A stretch of 35,385 nt of DNA, taken from contig CALCJM010000082.1 of NCBI GenBank assembly GCA_937967505.1, positions 1 through 35,385 of the forward strand, given 5' to 3'. Positions 23,404 to 33,593 of the stretch are shown in pieces; the stretch's first letter is position 1, and each line of letters opens with the position of its first letter. The stretch comes from an uncultured Pirellulaceae bacterium. GTDB lineage: Bacteria; Planctomycetota; Planctomycetia; Pirellulales; Pirellulaceae. Under the pieces are notes generated by a model. It ran no database searches. It was not told the DNA's origin and saw only the letters and a program-made list of their open reading frames with translations. A program made the translations under genes and the position numbers.

Positions 23404-24198
23404 ATGAAACCTCAAGCGACCCGTCAAAAACCACTTGCGGGGGTCACCGTGATGGTTACCCGGCCCAAACAGCAGGCTGCCAGATTAGCCGATCTGCTGG
23501 TCCTGGAGGGGGCGTCGGTGGTCTTGCAACCAGTGATCGAGATCGTGGAAACCGGGAACTGGGCCCCATTTGATCAGGCGATCGCCAGTTTTGACAGGTA
23601 CTCCAGAGTGGTGTTGGTGAGTGCCAACGCAGCCCGATTCTTCTTTTCCCGAATCGCTCACATTGCCCGGGCAAACCATGCTGGCATCGATCTTGCCCAG
23701 GTCCAATTCGCAGCCATTGGAGCGGCGACTGCAACCGAGTGCATGTTGCATGGCGTTCAGGTTGACCTAGTGCCGAAGTGTTCTGACAGTGCGTCGCTGG
23801 CAGCGTTGCTGTTAGACCATCCAACTGCCGGCCAAACGATGGTGATCAGGGCGGATCGGGGCAGCGCCGTGTTGGGCGACTGTCTACGGCAGTCCGGTTA
23901 CCCGTTTGAGCAATTCGCCCTCTACCACAGTCGCGATGCGACCGAAGTGGCCCCGGAAGTATTGGTAAAAATGCACAGCGGCATGATTGACTGGACCACC
24001 GTTACGAGTTCTGCCATCGGAGCATCACTGTTGAAGTTGTTTGGGGCCGATCGTTTGGCGAACACCCGTCTGGCGTCGATCAGCCCGACGACCACCGCCG
24101 CGTTGGAAGCGATCGGCTTGACGGCTTCCGCAGAAGCAAGCCTCTACAACATGCAAGGGCTGGTCGATGCGATCGTTACTCAAACGCACCGAAAATAG
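23404..24198 (+). CDS. hemD: Uroporphyrinogen-III synthase HemD
   Basis: HemD cyclises hydroxymethylbilane to uroporphyrinogen III in haem and cobamide synthesis. The 264-residue protein has the two-lobed family layout: GVTVMVTRPKQQAARLADLL at the start, VVLVSANAARFFFSRI in lobe one, then AIGAATATECMLHGVQVDLV, MVIRADRGSAVLGDCLRQSG, and the C-terminal WTTVTSSAIGASLLKLFG and SISPTTTAALEAIGLT. HemD is poorly conserved in sequence, but these motifs are typical. The ATG at 23404 is preferred to a TTG two codons upstream. No other hem gene is adjacent. Confidence 0.9.
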   Translation: MKPQATRQKPLAGVTVMVTRPKQQAARLADLLVLEGASVVLQPVIEIVETGNWAPFDQAIASFDRYSRVVLVSANAARFFFSRIAHIARANHAGIDLAQVQFAAIGAATATECMLHGVQVDLVPKCSDSASLAALLLDHPTAGQTMVIRADRGSAVLGDCLRQSGYPFEQFALYHSRDATEVAPEVLVKMHSGMIDWTTVTSSAIGASLLKLFGADRLANTRLASISPTTTAALEAIGLTASAEASLYNMQGLVDAIVTQTHRK

Positions 24199-24258
24199 GA
24201 GTTGCTTCTTCGCAAACGCGCCTTGTTTAAATTCAACTGGGCAGCGGCATTGCGATAC

Positions 24259-24293
24259 AAAAAAACGGATCCGCCGGTTGGCAGATCCGTTTT
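24259..24293 (-). terminator. Intrinsic terminator of nrdB, also facing hemD
   Basis: AAAACGGATC (24262-24271) pairs with GATCCGTTTT (24284-24293) around a 12-base loop. On the minus strand the stem is followed by a run of seven T, making a good terminator 32 bp after nrdB. In the plus direction the U-tract is shorter, but it may also end hemD transcription. Confidence 0.8.
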
Positions 24294-24324
24294 GTCGGGT
24301 TGTTATGAAATCGCCACGATCCAA

Positions 24325-25407
<1,083 letters not shown>

Positions 25408-25712
25408 GCAAATTAAAAACGGTTTGAGAGGGTTGTGGCGCTCAGTTCACAAGGTTCAAAAATTGAACCCGAGGGTTGCCAACCGGACATGGGGATGGCC
25501 GGTATAAGGCTGGTGTTGATCGACTTTGGTAAAATCTGGTCAACTTGAGTTTGGTGTTTGCCTACTATCCGAATCTGTGTTGGTCAGTTAACGGATTGTT
25601 TGGGCGGATTGTCTGGACGTGTATGTTTCGACGTCTGTGTTTGTAAAATATTGAAATTGCCCCGGCAACTTGCGTTGGCAAATTGCCGGAGACAAATGTT
25701 CAGTACTATCGA
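25408..25712. other. nrdA-nrdB intergenic region
   Basis: The 305 bp between nrdA and nrdB contain no frame that I accept. AATTGCC/GGCAA segments near 25658-25694 can pair and might form a processing or pausing structure after nrdA, but no U-run follows. I see no second NrdR-box pair and no consensus promoter, so nrdB may depend on read-through from nrdA. Confidence 0.35.
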
Positions 25713-28547
25713 CTACTGACAGGCTTCGCAGTCAGGGTCGTCGATACTACAGGCTTTCACTTCCGGTTGGCGATCGACAAGGATGTCCGACGAGGAACTG
25801 GCGTTCTTCATCCAACGAGGCTGGACCCCGAACTTGTTGATGTCAACCGTCGATTTTTCAACCTGTGTCGCACCAAGTGAACGTAGGTAGTAGGTCGTTT
25901 TCAGACCCGTTGTCCACGCAAGTTTGTACATGTCGTCGAGTTTGCGACCACTGGGTTGACCAAGGTACAGGTTCAGTGACTGCCCCATATCGATCCATTT
26001 TTGACGACGACTGGCACATTCAATCAACCATTTAGGCTCAATCTCAAATGCCGTTGCGTAACGTGCCTTGATGTCTTCAGGCAGCCCGGGGATCTCTCCC
26101 AAAGCGCCGTCAAAGTACTTGATCGCTTCCAGCATGTTGTCGTTCCACAGTGCGCGTGCTTTCAGTTCGTTGACCAATCGTACGTTGACCTGGACGAATT
26201 CTCCCGACAGGTTGCTCTTTACAAACAAGTGCTTGTAAGTCGGTTCAATGGACTGGGTGACGCCGATGATTGTGGAGATCGTGGCGGTAGGGGCGATCGC
26301 CATCACGTTGCTGTTACGCATGCCGTGTTTGGCCACTTGCTCTCGAACCGGGGTCCAGTCCATTGATGCATTGTCATCCATCTGGATGTCCATGCCACGC
26401 TCTTCCTGAAGGATTTTGACAGTGTCAATCGGCAGCAATCCGCGATCCCACTTCGATCCCTCGTAAGATGAGTAGGTTCCACGCTCTTCGGCCAGCCGGC
26501 TGGAGGCCATAATCGCGTAATACGAGATCGCTTCCATACTCTGGTCGGCGAATTCAACACCTTCATCGCTCGCGTAACTGATCCCGCACGCCGAAAGTGC
26601 ATCCTGAAAACCCATCAGTCCCATGCCGACCGGGCGGTGACGGCTGTTGGCGTTTTTGGCCTCCGGAGTTGGGTAGAAGTTGATGTCAATCACATTGTCC
26701 AGCATGCGGACGGCCGTATTGATGGTCTCTTCAAGTTTTTCCAGATCCAGTTTGCCGTCGGCGACATGATTGAGCATGTTGATCGAACCAAGATTACAAA
26801 CGGCAATCTCGTCGGCTGATGTGTTCAGCAAAATCTCGGTGCAAAGGTTGCTGCTGTGAACCACCCCTGTGTGGTCCTGTGGTGAACGAACGTTCGATGG
26901 ATCCTTGAAGGTGATCCACGGGTGGCCGGTTTCAAATACGCGTGTCAGCATCTTCCGCCACAAATCGACAGCCGGAACCGACCGGTGCAGCTTGATGTTG
27001 CCTGCGGCGGCCTGTGCCTCGTAGTGCTCGTAACGCTCTTCGAATGCCTTACCATAAAGATCATGCAGGTCTGGCGTCTCTTCCGGGCTGAACAGTGTCC
27101 AGTCCTGCTTTTGAAAGACGCGTTTCATAAACAGGTCCGGAATCCAGTTTGCGGTGTGCATGTCGTGCGTTCGGCGACGCTCGTCACCGGTGTTCTTTCG
27201 CAAATCCAGAAACTCTTCAATGTCCAAGTGCCAGCTTTCCAGGTAAGAGCAAACGGCTCCCTTACGCTTCCCGCCCTGATTGACGGCAACCGCTGTGTCG
27301 CTAACAACTTTCAGGAACGGGATGACTCCCTGGCTTTGGCCGTTGGTGCCCTTGATATGCGAATTGGTCGCCCGGATATTGGTCCAGTCATTACCCAGTC
27401 CACCTGCCCACTTGGAGAGTTTGGCATTGTCGGCGATGGCTTTGAAAATGCCGTCCAAGTCGTCCGCCACCGTACTCAGATAGCACGAGCTCAATTGCGG
27501 GTGCAGTGTGCCCGCGTTGAACAGCGTCGGAGTCGCCGAAGTGAAGCGGAAGGTGGACAGAATGTTGTAAAACTCGATCGCTCGCGCGTTTTTGTCGGCC
27601 TCGTTCATTGCCAGCCCCATCGCGACTCGCATCCAGAAGTACTGAGGTGCTTCAAAACGACGGCCATCGATGTGCAGCAAATACCGGTCGTAGATGGTTT
27701 GCAGACCAAGGTACGGAAACAGGCCGTCACGCTCCGGGGCAATCGTTTCTGCCAGCCGGTCCAGATCATAGGAGGCCATGTTTTCGGCCAAACGTTCCGC
27801 AGCAATCCCTTCCTGCACATAGGACGAAAACTGATCGCGATACAACTGTTTCAGGTCGTCGCTGGCTGCCGATTTGCCCAAGGACTCGCGGTAGATGATA
27901 TTCAGCACCAGACGACCGGCAACGGTGTCGTAGTCCGGGTCATTTTCGATGCGTGCGCGGGCCGCCAATACCATCGATCGGCCGATCTCTTTGGGGGTGA
28001 TCCCGTTGAAGAACTGCTTCTGCACTTCCTCAATCAATTCTTCAGAAGAACAGGTGCTGTTCAATCCTTCACAGGCCGCATCGACTTGGTCCCGCAAACG
28101 ACCAAAATCAAGGTTCTCCAGCTGGCCGTTACGCGTGACCATCATGCTCGGAAAAGCCTCATCGCTTTCCATGTTCTCTTCAGCGCGAAGCTGGCGGATC
28201 TTGTTGTGCTCGGCACGGTACAGGATGTAACGACGGGCAACTCCAAAATGCTCGCCTCGCATCAACTCTTTTTCCACGGTGTCCTGAATTGCTTCGACGG
28301 TAACGCCCGTTGATGTCGCGGCCAGTTCCTGGACGTCTTCGACAACGCTGTCGGTCATCACCGAAATTTCGGCACGCAAACCAGCGTCCAACCGGGTGAC
28401 GTCCTCAAGGCCGCGTTCGGCACAAAAAGCCTTCTCGATCGCTTTTACAATAAGAGATGAATCGAACGAAACCACCCGGCCGTCACGCTTCTTGGCGTTC
28501 AGTTCAGTGGCTGTTTTTTTGCTTATTGAATCGGATGTGTTTAACAT
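25713..28547 (-). CDS. nrdA: Ribonucleoside-diphosphate reductase large subunit NrdA (class I)
   Basis: NrdA reduces ribonucleoside diphosphates to deoxy forms. The 944-residue protein has an N-terminal ATP-cone (about 19-108, [20 protein letters not shown] and on) that senses ATP/dATP. A second region at about 135-230 ([20 protein letters not shown]) may be another cone-like module. The barrel shows LSSCYLSTV and [10 protein letters not shown] for the redox Cys pair, and SNLCTEIL, the Asn-x-Cys-x-Glu motif with the thiyl radical Cys. The tail ends in [12 protein letters not shown], which supplies the Cys pair reduced by thioredoxin or glutaredoxin. GGGAG about 12 bases upstream marks the ATG at 28545-28547. 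The NrdR-type promoter is about 540 bp upstream. Confidence 0.97.
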   Translation of the reverse strand: MLNTSDSISKKTATELNAKKRDGRVVSFDSSLIVKAIEKAFCAERGLEDVTRLDAGLRAEISVMTDSVVEDVQELAATSTGVTVEAIQDTVEKELMRGEHFGVARRYILYRAEHNKIRQLRAEENMESDEAFPSMMVTRNGQLENLDFGRLRDQVDAACEGLNSTCSSEELIEEVQKQFFNGITPKEIGRSMVLAARARIENDPDYDTVAGRLVLNIIYRESLGKSAASDDLKQLYRDQFSSYVQEGIAAERLAENMASYDLDRLAETIAPERDGLFPYLGLQTIYDRYLLHIDGRRFEAPQYFWMRVAMGLAMNEADKNARAIEFYNILSTFRFTSATPTLFNAGTLHPQLSSCYLSTVADDLDGIFKAIADNAKLSKWAGGLGNDWTNIRATNSHIKGTNGQSQGVIPFLKVVSDTAVAVNQGGKRKGAVCSYLESWHLDIEEFLDLRKNTGDERRRTHDMHTANWIPDLFMKRVFQKQDWTLFSPEETPDLHDLYGKAFEERYEHYEAQAAAGNIKLHRSVPAVDLWRKMLTRVFETGHPWITFKDPSNVRSPQDHTGVVHSSNLCTEILLNTSADEIAVCNLGSINMLNHVADGKLDLEKLEETINTAVRMLDNVIDINFYPTPEAKNANSRHRPVGMGLMGFQDALSACGISYASDEGVEFADQSMEAISYYAIMASSRLAEERGTYSSYEGSKWDRGLLPIDTVKILQEERGMDIQMDDNASMDWTPVREQVAKHGMRNSNVMAIAPTATISTIIGVTQSIEPTYKHLFVKSNLSGEFVQVNVRLVNELKARALWNDNMLEAIKYFDGALGEIPGLPEDIKARYATAFEIEPKWLIECASRRQKWIDMGQSLNLYLGQPSGRKLDDMYKLAWTTGLKTTYYLRSLGATQVEKSTVDINKFGVQPRWMKNASSSSDILVDRQPEVKACSIDDPDCEACQ

Positions 28548-28693
28548 TCCATCGTACTCCCGTAAATATTTGCCATAACGCCGGAGCCTTGGGAGGGCTC
28601 AAAACGCTAATCTGTTTGCCAAATGTTTCAGCCGGTAGGTGCAGAAGTAGCGGGTGTGGGAAGGGAACTGATCGAGGGTTCGTGTCGAATTGG

Positions 28694-28724
28694 TGTGCGA
28701 TAGACCCCAAAGGGATATCGCACA
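28694..28724 (-). promoter_or_regulatory. Hairpin in the nrdA leader
   Basis: TGTGCGATA (28694-28702) and TATCGCACA (28716-28724) are perfect 9-bp inverted arms, and inside them CCC and GGG can add further pairs. It lies 19 bp after the stop of the possible leader ORF and about 147 bp before the nrdA ATG. There is no U-run on the minus strand, so it is not a terminator. It may protect or process the mRNA, or bind a regulator. Confidence 0.5.
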
Positions 28725-28743
28725 GGGTCGAGCTATAAAGAAA

Positions 28744-28980
28744 TCAGGTTCCGTCCCAAATAATTCCGTCTATTGTCTGTCCGAAAAACATTCCATTAAT
28801 AAAGCCTGCCATGACCTCATGACACCTTTGGTCCGGCGGACCGACAGTGATCAGAAAAAAAGCCAGACTTCGTCTCATCCGATTGATCAGGAACAGTCTC
28901 GGCGAAGGCAGCTTGCGAGCCCTCAGCTGTCTGTCCCGGGATTGGCCATCCAAGATGACGTCACCCTCCAACTCCAACAT
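28744..28980 (-). CDS. Possible 78-codon ORF in the nrdA leader
   Basis: The frame runs from ATG 28978-28980 to TGA 28744-28746 inside the transcript expected from the NrdR-type promoter. The first half is hydrophilic. The second half (INRMRRSLAFFLITVGPPDQ, then MAGFINGMFFGQTIDGIIW) is hydrophobic and protein-like. There is no good Shine-Dalgarno before the first ATG, and an internal ATG (MRRSLAFF) could be used instead. I do not recognise the family. It could be a small membrane protein of the nrd operon, a leader peptide, or chance. Confidence 0.3.
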   Translation of the reverse strand: MLELEGDVILDGQSRDRQLRARKLPSPRLFLINRMRRSLAFFLITVGPPDQRCHEVMAGFINGMFFGQTIDGIIWDGT

Positions 28981-29087
28981 GAATCATTCAATTTGAAAAT
29001 CGAGGCCGCTTAGGTTGGCTTGGGGGCCTTTAAGCTGGCTGGTGGTGTTGTAGGACACCTTCAAATCTCTGTTTACTGATGAAGCAA

Positions 29088-29134
29088 TGTCAATATATCG
29101 GTGTCATGGGGTGTGTCAACACAAAATGTTGTGT
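29088..29134 (-). promoter_or_regulatory. nrd promoter with two NrdR boxes
   Basis: On the minus strand TTGACA (29114-29119) and TATATT (29092-29097) are separated by 16 bp, a near-consensus sigma-70 promoter. Two NrdR-box-like sequences overlap it. ACACAAAATGTTGTGT at 29119-29134 is a 6-4-6 palindrome agreeing at 14 of 16 positions with the box consensus acaCwAtATaTwGtgt as I recall it. CAATATATCG at 29091-29100, within 29088-29103, agrees at 9 of the 10 core positions. The boxes are 31 bp apart, three helical turns, as known for NrdR pairs. They point at nrdA, whose ATG lies about 540 bp downstream. NrdR represses when dATP is plentiful; no nrdR gene is in this window. Confidence 0.8.
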
Positions 29135-29672
29135 CTGTGGTGCTGGCAAGCCGCTATTTGGTGGTGCCGGAACCCGGTTTCCCCAAATAATGGGCCATTT
29201 CCCTAGGGTTTGGATTCTGGCTTCGCAAGAAATTTTTTTTCAACGGTTTGAGCACTCTCAGAACAGCCCTTTGCCAATCTGCGCAGTTTAACATTTTAGG
29301 TGCTTTGTGTTGTTCTGTTGAAGGGGAGAGGAAGCTGTTTGCGCCGCGTTTTTCGAAACTGATGAGGCTGTGTTTACCGCACGCAGGTTTCTCCCGGAAT
29401 CTACAAGCGATCGCGCGAATCGGTGGCGCGATCGATGGGAAGGATCAGAGCTTCCGTGCGCGACTTCAGTGTCCCGGCGAACGTTCTAAAGCTCGGTGAT
29501 TGTTGGTCTGTTTGCATGCTCACGCACGCACTGCACTTGCACACGCTCGTGAACGACCGTTTGAATGGCGGTTGCGCGGTGTTGGATCGCCAAAATTTCA
29601 TTCCAACAAGTGGGGCCAAGGATTCTTGGCGAAATCCGCTACCCCGGCAGGTAGCATTGACGAACCACCCGT
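29135..29672. other. Non-coding region upstream of the nrd promoter
   Basis: About 540 bp without an acceptable gene. Near the right end GCCAAGGATTCTTGGC (29614-29629) and GCTACCCCGGCAGGTAGC (29637-29654) are two adjacent hairpins just after the stop of the SprT-like gene. They may end that transcript, although no U-run follows. A plus-strand frame at 29423-29785 overlaps the SprT-like gene and is rejected. Confidence 0.4.
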
Positions 29673-30443
29673 TTAACCTGCCGGTCTTAGCATCGTCAGC
29701 GGCACGTAAAACTTGGAGTACGTTTTTCCATCGTTGTAGCGTACTCCTTGCGGATCGCGTACCAGCACCGTTGCACGTTTGGTGATACGGTTAACGAAGC
29801 CTTGGTAGTCTTGGCCATCGACAGAAAACTTGACCTCGTCACCGCAGCCAATCCCCAGTTTTTTCCTTGCGATATCCTTAGGGGTCAGCAGGCGGTGGTT
29901 GGACTCTGTATGGCCAAAGAGTTGACGTGCTGAATTTTTGAATGGGGCTGCGGAGCAATTCGAGTCGCGAAAAATCAACAGTTCCGCGAGGTGAAGCATT
30001 TCGTGTTCCATGATGCGTTGGAGGGCCTCAAGGCGATTGTGGCAAACCAGCCCGCCAACTTTGGCGTTGCCATCAACCCGGAACGTGTCGAATAACGGCG
30101 TCGTCGCGATTGCTATCTCGAACTCGGGAAGAGACTTCAGATGACGGGCCTGCTGCATGGTCGTCATGCCGCCGGTGGAGGTCATGCGGGTTGATAGCCG
30201 AAATGCCAATGGTCGGCAGGACGCTTGTTCGCAAACGCTTCCCAACATCCCGTCAAAGAATTGCTCGTCGGTGATCTGAAAGAGCAGTCCGAGATCCGCG
30301 TTGGAAATCGTTCTGAAATGTCCATCGCGGATATTGGGCGAATTCTGCAGGACAAACTGATGGACGGCCAGCTGCTTCTTCCGTTGTGCATCGGGGGCCA
30401 GCTGTCGTTGGTGAATTAGCTTCTGAAGTTTTTTGACAATCAT
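29673..30443 (-). CDS. SprT-like zinc metallopeptidase domain protein
   Basis: The 256-residue protein has an N-terminal helix, then the SprT-like core: QFFDGMLGSVCEQ, RPLAFRLSTRMTSTGGMTTM (conserved in the family) and the zinc motif MEHEMLHLAELLIF (HExxH, about residues 146-150). FKNSARQLFGHTESNHRL follows, probably giving a third ligand. The last 70 residues (KKLGIGCGDEVKFSVDGQDY and on) look like a small beta domain. The SprT-like group includes SPRTN, which cleaves DNA-protein crosslinks, but bacterial members are little studied. No signal peptide, so cytoplasmic. ATG 30441-30443. It stands alone. Confidence 0.82.
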   Translation of the reverse strand: MIVKKLQKLIHQRQLAPDAQRKKQLAVHQFVLQNSPNIRDGHFRTISNADLGLLFQITDEQFFDGMLGSVCEQASCRPLAFRLSTRMTSTGGMTTMQQARHLKSLPEFEIAIATTPLFDTFRVDGNAKVGGLVCHNRLEALQRIMEHEMLHLAELLIFRDSNCSAAPFKNSARQLFGHTESNHRLLTPKDIARKKLGIGCGDEVKFSVDGQDYQGFVNRITKRATVLVRDPQGVRYNDGKTYSKFYVPLTMLRPAG

Positions 30444-30670
30444 TGGCCAGGCACCAAAGGAAAGTTCGGCTGAATTAAAGGCTGACAGGGAAGATCTTCA
30501 AATGTGATTGTGACAGCGATCGCCAACGTGACCTAGTTGAATGGTTACTTTTGGCCGTCCGCCTTATCCGGTCGCTTGGCGGCTGGTATTGATGATATCT
30601 CCATTGTGCCTGCATTGGCAATACATGTCTGCTTTCCAGCAGGCTCAGGGGGCAGGCAGAATCAGCGCAT

Positions 30671-30703
30671 AAAAAAGCCCGTGCGGTAATTTACCGAACG
30701 GGC
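30671..30703 (-). terminator. Intrinsic terminator of the Gly-rich secreted protein gene
   Basis: On the minus strand AGCCCGTTCGGTAA and TTACCGCACGGGCT form a long stem with one mismatch, followed by TTTTTT (30671-30676). It lies 27 bp after the stop of the gene at 30731-32050. Confidence 0.88.
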
Positions 30704-30730
30704 TGCTATGTCTAGCTTTCCTTGGTCAGC

Positions 30731-32050
30731 CTAGTTACTGGCCGAAGAAGGTGAACTCTCGTCATCGTCGATTGCGATTGCTGCAGCAACACCACCCAGC
30801 AGTGCCAAGCGGGCGAAGCGACCGCCAAGCAGTCCACCGCCACCACCAGCGAACAGTCCGCGACCACCGCCACCAAACAGTCCACCGCCGCTACCTCCAC
30901 CACCGAACAGTCCGCGACGACCGCCACCGCAGGAATTGCATGTGTTGAATCCGCTGAAGTTTCCGGCTGCACCACAGCTGCCGCCGGATGCACATCCGCA
31001 TCCAACCGACTCACCAGCGTACTCGATGGGGGCTGAGTCGCCGTAATAAGTTGAGTCAGCGACATACTCGTCGCCGCCGTAGGAAATTTGGTCGGTTACC
31101 ATTCCACTGTCGCCCTGGCATGTTGTGCACACGTCAAGAGAACCAGCAGCATCGTAAGGGATGTCAGCAGGAATATCCTGATAGGAGACCAGCGAAACTG
31201 GAATCTCATCAGTATCAGCTGCAACAGCCGCAGTCTCAGCTGTTTCAGGAACTGCTTCGAAACTAACGGCTGCGAAACCGGTTGGGCCAGCTGCGACGAA
31301 ATCGTAAACGCCTGGCTCAAGGTCTTCGACGCTGAAGCTGCCGGAAGCGTCTGTGACTGCTTCGGCGACTTGCTGGTTGTCTTTGATAATGTAAACCGAA
31401 GTTCCATTGGCGGCAGAAACGTCGCCCAACATCGGGATCACGTGACCCAGCAACTTGCCATTTTTGATGGTCACTTTGTTGGAACCAACAACCTGCGAAG
31501 CAACCTCAGAAACCGTTGCATTTTCAAGAACAGCAGTCGCAACTTTGGTCGGCAGTTCACCACCAAGCAGTTGCTTGACAACCGCTGTCTGTGGAGAAAC
31601 GGCTGCCGCTTCGATCAGGTTCAACGACTCATCACCAGCATTTTCGACAACACGCACGCCGTATGCAGCGAAACCATTCTCACCAGTCGCAACGAACGAG
31701 TAAACGCCCGACTCAACAGCTGACAACGAGAACAAACCATCGGCGTCGGTTTGGGCTTCGTGCTGGACCTTGCCATCACGAATCAGGAAAACCTGTAGTC
31801 CAGACAAACCATTGGCTTTTGAACCGGCTTCGATAGTCGCCAAGCGACCTTCGACATTGCCACTCTCGTTCAAAGAGATGGTGTGGTTACGCTTGGCATT
31901 GATTGAATCGAAAGTTGCCGCAACATCAGTCGCAATCGCGATTGGTGCGTTCTCGATCATCCACTGATTCGCTGACGCTGCTGCTGTCGCAACAACAGGC
32001 AGGGCGAATAGCATGGCCCCCAAGCGAATTGATTTCCATTTATTTTTCAT
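30731..32050 (-). CDS. Secreted protein with two repeated beta-sandwich-like domains and a Cys/Gly-rich tail
   Basis: The 439-residue protein has a clear signal peptide (1-27, LFALPVVATAAASA). Two related domains follow, about 62-136 and 196-267, each with a core like TDADGLFSLSAVESGVYSFV or TDASGSFSVEDLEPGVYDFV and then GENGFAAYG or GPTGFAAVS. These resemble carboxypeptidase regulatory-like (CarboxypepD_reg/SdrD B-like) folds. After an acidic Tyr-containing stretch comes a Cys-rich segment (VCTTCQGD, CGCASGGSC, NTCNSCGGG) and GLFGGGG-type repeats, then a short hydrophobic helix and an acidic end. It has its own consensus promoter and a strong terminator, suggesting strong single-gene expression. 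Perhaps an envelope or surface protein; function unknown. Confidence 0.8.
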   Translation of the reverse strand: MKNKWKSIRLGAMLFALPVVATAAASANQWMIENAPIAIATDVAATFDSINAKRNHTISLNESGNVEGRLATIEAGSKANGLSGLQVFLIRDGKVQHEAQTDADGLFSLSAVESGVYSFVATGENGFAAYGVRVVENAGDESLNLIEAAAVSPQTAVVKQLLGGELPTKVATAVLENATVSEVASQVVGSNKVTIKNGKLLGHVIPMLGDVSAANGTSVYIIKDNQQVAEAVTDASGSFSVEDLEPGVYDFVAAGPTGFAAVSFEAVPETAETAAVAADTDEIPVSLVSYQDIPADIPYDAAGSLDVCTTCQGDSGMVTDQISYGGDEYVADSTYYGDSAPIEYAGESVGCGCASGGSCGAAGNFSGFNTCNSCGGGRRGLFGGGGSGGGLFGGGGRGLFAGGGGGLLGGRFARLALLGGVAAAIAIDDDESSPSSASN

Positions 32051-32152
32051 GTTTAGGTACCGCTTCTTTATACAAGGCTGCTGAACTTTAGGTTGCTAAC
32101 TAGACATTTACAGTTGTCGCCTGAACGGAGTTTCGACGCAACTTGACCCCTA

Positions 32153-32181
32153 TATATACATAACAACTGGCAATCCGTCAA
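32153..32181 (-). promoter_or_regulatory. Consensus sigma-70 promoter of the Gly-rich secreted protein gene
   Basis: On the minus strand TTGACG (32176-32181) and TATATA (32153-32158) are separated by 17 bp, about 105 bp before the ATG at 32048-32050. This is one of the two best promoters in the window. Confidence 0.75.
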
Positions 32182-32209
32182 GAAAATTGGTCATTAAACT
32201 CCAGATTTG

Positions 32210-32257
32210 CCAAAAGCCTCCTGAATTGCCTGTCTTCCCCAGATGGAGGCGTTTTGG
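32210..32257. terminator. Possible bidirectional terminator after thiG
   Basis: CCAAAAGCCTCC (32210-32221) and GGAGGCGTTTTGG (32245-32257) are inverted arms around a 23-base loop, with a short T-tract on each side. It lies about 30 bp after thiG. The large loop and the T-run of only four make it a weak call. Confidence 0.4.
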
Positions 32258-32288
32258 CTCAAAAAACCACTAAAACCGCTATTTGTGG

Positions 32289-33182
32289 CTATTTCTGGCG
32301 GTCTGAGATGACGCCAATCTCCGGGCTACTGGCGGAACCGTACCTTGATTTACCGATTCTACCGCTTTTTCGAGCCATCCAGCCCGCCTGCACCGCCAAA
32401 TTCATCGCACTGGCCATCACAATTGGGTCTTTGGCATGTGCGACAGCGGTGTTCAAAAGCACTCCATCATAGCCCAATTCCATTGCAATCGCAGCATCGC
32501 TAGCAGTACCAACTCCCGCATCGACGATCAGTGGAAAATCGGGATCGTCCCGTTTCAGGTCGTCACGGATAATGGACAGGTGGTTTGGGTTGGCGATGCC
32601 CAGACCCGATCCGATCGGGCTGCCGGCGGGCATCACGGCCGCAGCGCCGGCATCTTTCAATCGCCGCGCAACAATCGGGTCGTCGCTGGTGTAGCACAGG
32701 ACTTCAAACCCGTCTGCCGCCAGACGCTCGGTTGCCTTGAGGGATTCAATTGGATCAGGCAGCAGCGAACGGCTGTCTCCCAGCACTTCCAGTTTGACCC
32801 AGTTGGCTCCCGGGTTTTCCAGACGCTTGAGGATCTCACGGCCCATTTTTGCACATCGCACGGCGGTGGCTGCGTCGTAGCAACCGGCGGTGTTGGGCAG
32901 CAGCGTGAACCGATCAAGATTGATAAAATCGATAATGTTGCGACCGGATCCGTCGTGCAGTTTTTCCTGCCGAACGGCAATCGTGACGCAGTCCGATCCT
33001 GATGTTTGGAGGGATCGCTGCATCGTTTCGAATGAGTCGTAGCGACCGGTGCCAAGGATCAGTCGGTTGCTCAGCGTGTGGCTGCCAATCTTCAGCGGTG
33101 GAGTTCGTATTGCCTGTGTCGGTTGCACCGCACCCTCGTTTTCTGCGACAACCGCAGGTAGCTGTGATTGCTCGATGGTCAT
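32289..33182 (-). CDS. thiG: Thiazole synthase ThiG
   Basis: ThiG forms the thiazole ring of thiamine from deoxyxylulose phosphate, dehydroglycine and sulfur carried by ThiS. The 297-residue TIM barrel shows [54 protein letters not shown] with the catalytic Lys of [22 protein letters not shown] and [18 protein letters not shown]. The core is of normal length (about 260); the first 28 residues and the last 20 are extra. ATG 33180-33182, two bases after the thiS stop. Confidence 0.95.
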   Translation of the reverse strand: MTIEQSQLPAVVAENEGAVQPTQAIRTPPLKIGSHTLSNRLILGTGRYDSFETMQRSLQTSGSDCVTIAVRQEKLHDGSGRNIIDFINLDRFTLLPNTAGCYDAATAVRCAKMGREILKRLENPGANWVKLEVLGDSRSLLPDPIESLKATERLAADGFEVLCYTSDDPIVARRLKDAGAAAVMPAGSPIGSGLGIANPNHLSIIRDDLKRDDPDFPLIVDAGVGTASDAAIAMELGYDGVLLNTAVAHAKDPIVMASAMNLAVQAGWMARKSGRIGKSRYGSASSPEIGVISDRQK

Positions 33183-33184
33183 GT

Positions 33185-33457
33185 TTATCCACCTCCAACC
33201 AACGTGACGACTTCCAGTTGGTCTCCGGGGGCTACTCTGGTGTCGTTGTGCTGATCTGCCGGAACAATTTCCTGATTTAGCTCCACCGCAATGGCACGTG
33301 TTTTAATTTCCAGCGTGTTCAGCAATTCGCCGACGGTGCCGCCGGCAAATGACACCGAGCGACCATTGACGACAACGGTGGGGCCGCCCGGGGTGGCTGT
33401 GGTTGGCGTGCCCGGAAGGCTGGATGAATCCGGCGAATGGCTCATTGAGGAATCCAT
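33185..33457 (-). CDS. thiS: Sulfur carrier protein ThiS
   Basis: ThiS carries sulfur as a C-terminal thiocarboxylate to ThiG. The 90-residue frame contains the usual 65-residue ubiquitin-like fold ([20 protein letters not shown], then [16 protein letters not shown] and [13 protein letters not shown]) ending in the required Gly-Gly. The first 25 residues are a Ser/Pro/Thr-rich extension from ATG 33455-33457; a second ATG lies four codons in. thiS and thiG are adjacent and probably co-transcribed. No TPP riboswitch is visible upstream. Confidence 0.92.
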   Translation of the reverse strand: MDSSMSHSPDSSSLPGTPTTATPGGPTVVVNGRSVSFAGGTVGELLNTLEIKTRAIAVELNQEIVPADQHNDTRVAPGDQLEVVTLVGGG

Positions 33458-33593
33458 GGATGGCGTGTTGGGGCATTGGGAGACCGGTTTTGGCCCTCTC
33501 CGCAGCCAGTCGATAATTTATATAACAGGGACATTGTCGAGCTGCCTTCCGGGAAAAGACGCTTCGATTTTGAGTGCAATATGGGGAAGACCG

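Noticed and set aside
26922-28313. 463-codon plus-strand frame opposite nrdA
   Set aside because: It is fully antisense to a highly conserved gene and has no recognisable motif.
29423-29785. 120-codon plus-strand frame
   Set aside because: Overlaps the 3' end of the SprT-like gene and lacks protein-like features.
33458-33593. TPP riboswitch before thiS
   Set aside because: I looked for the conserved CTGAGA and ACC-GAACCTGAT-type blocks and did not see them.
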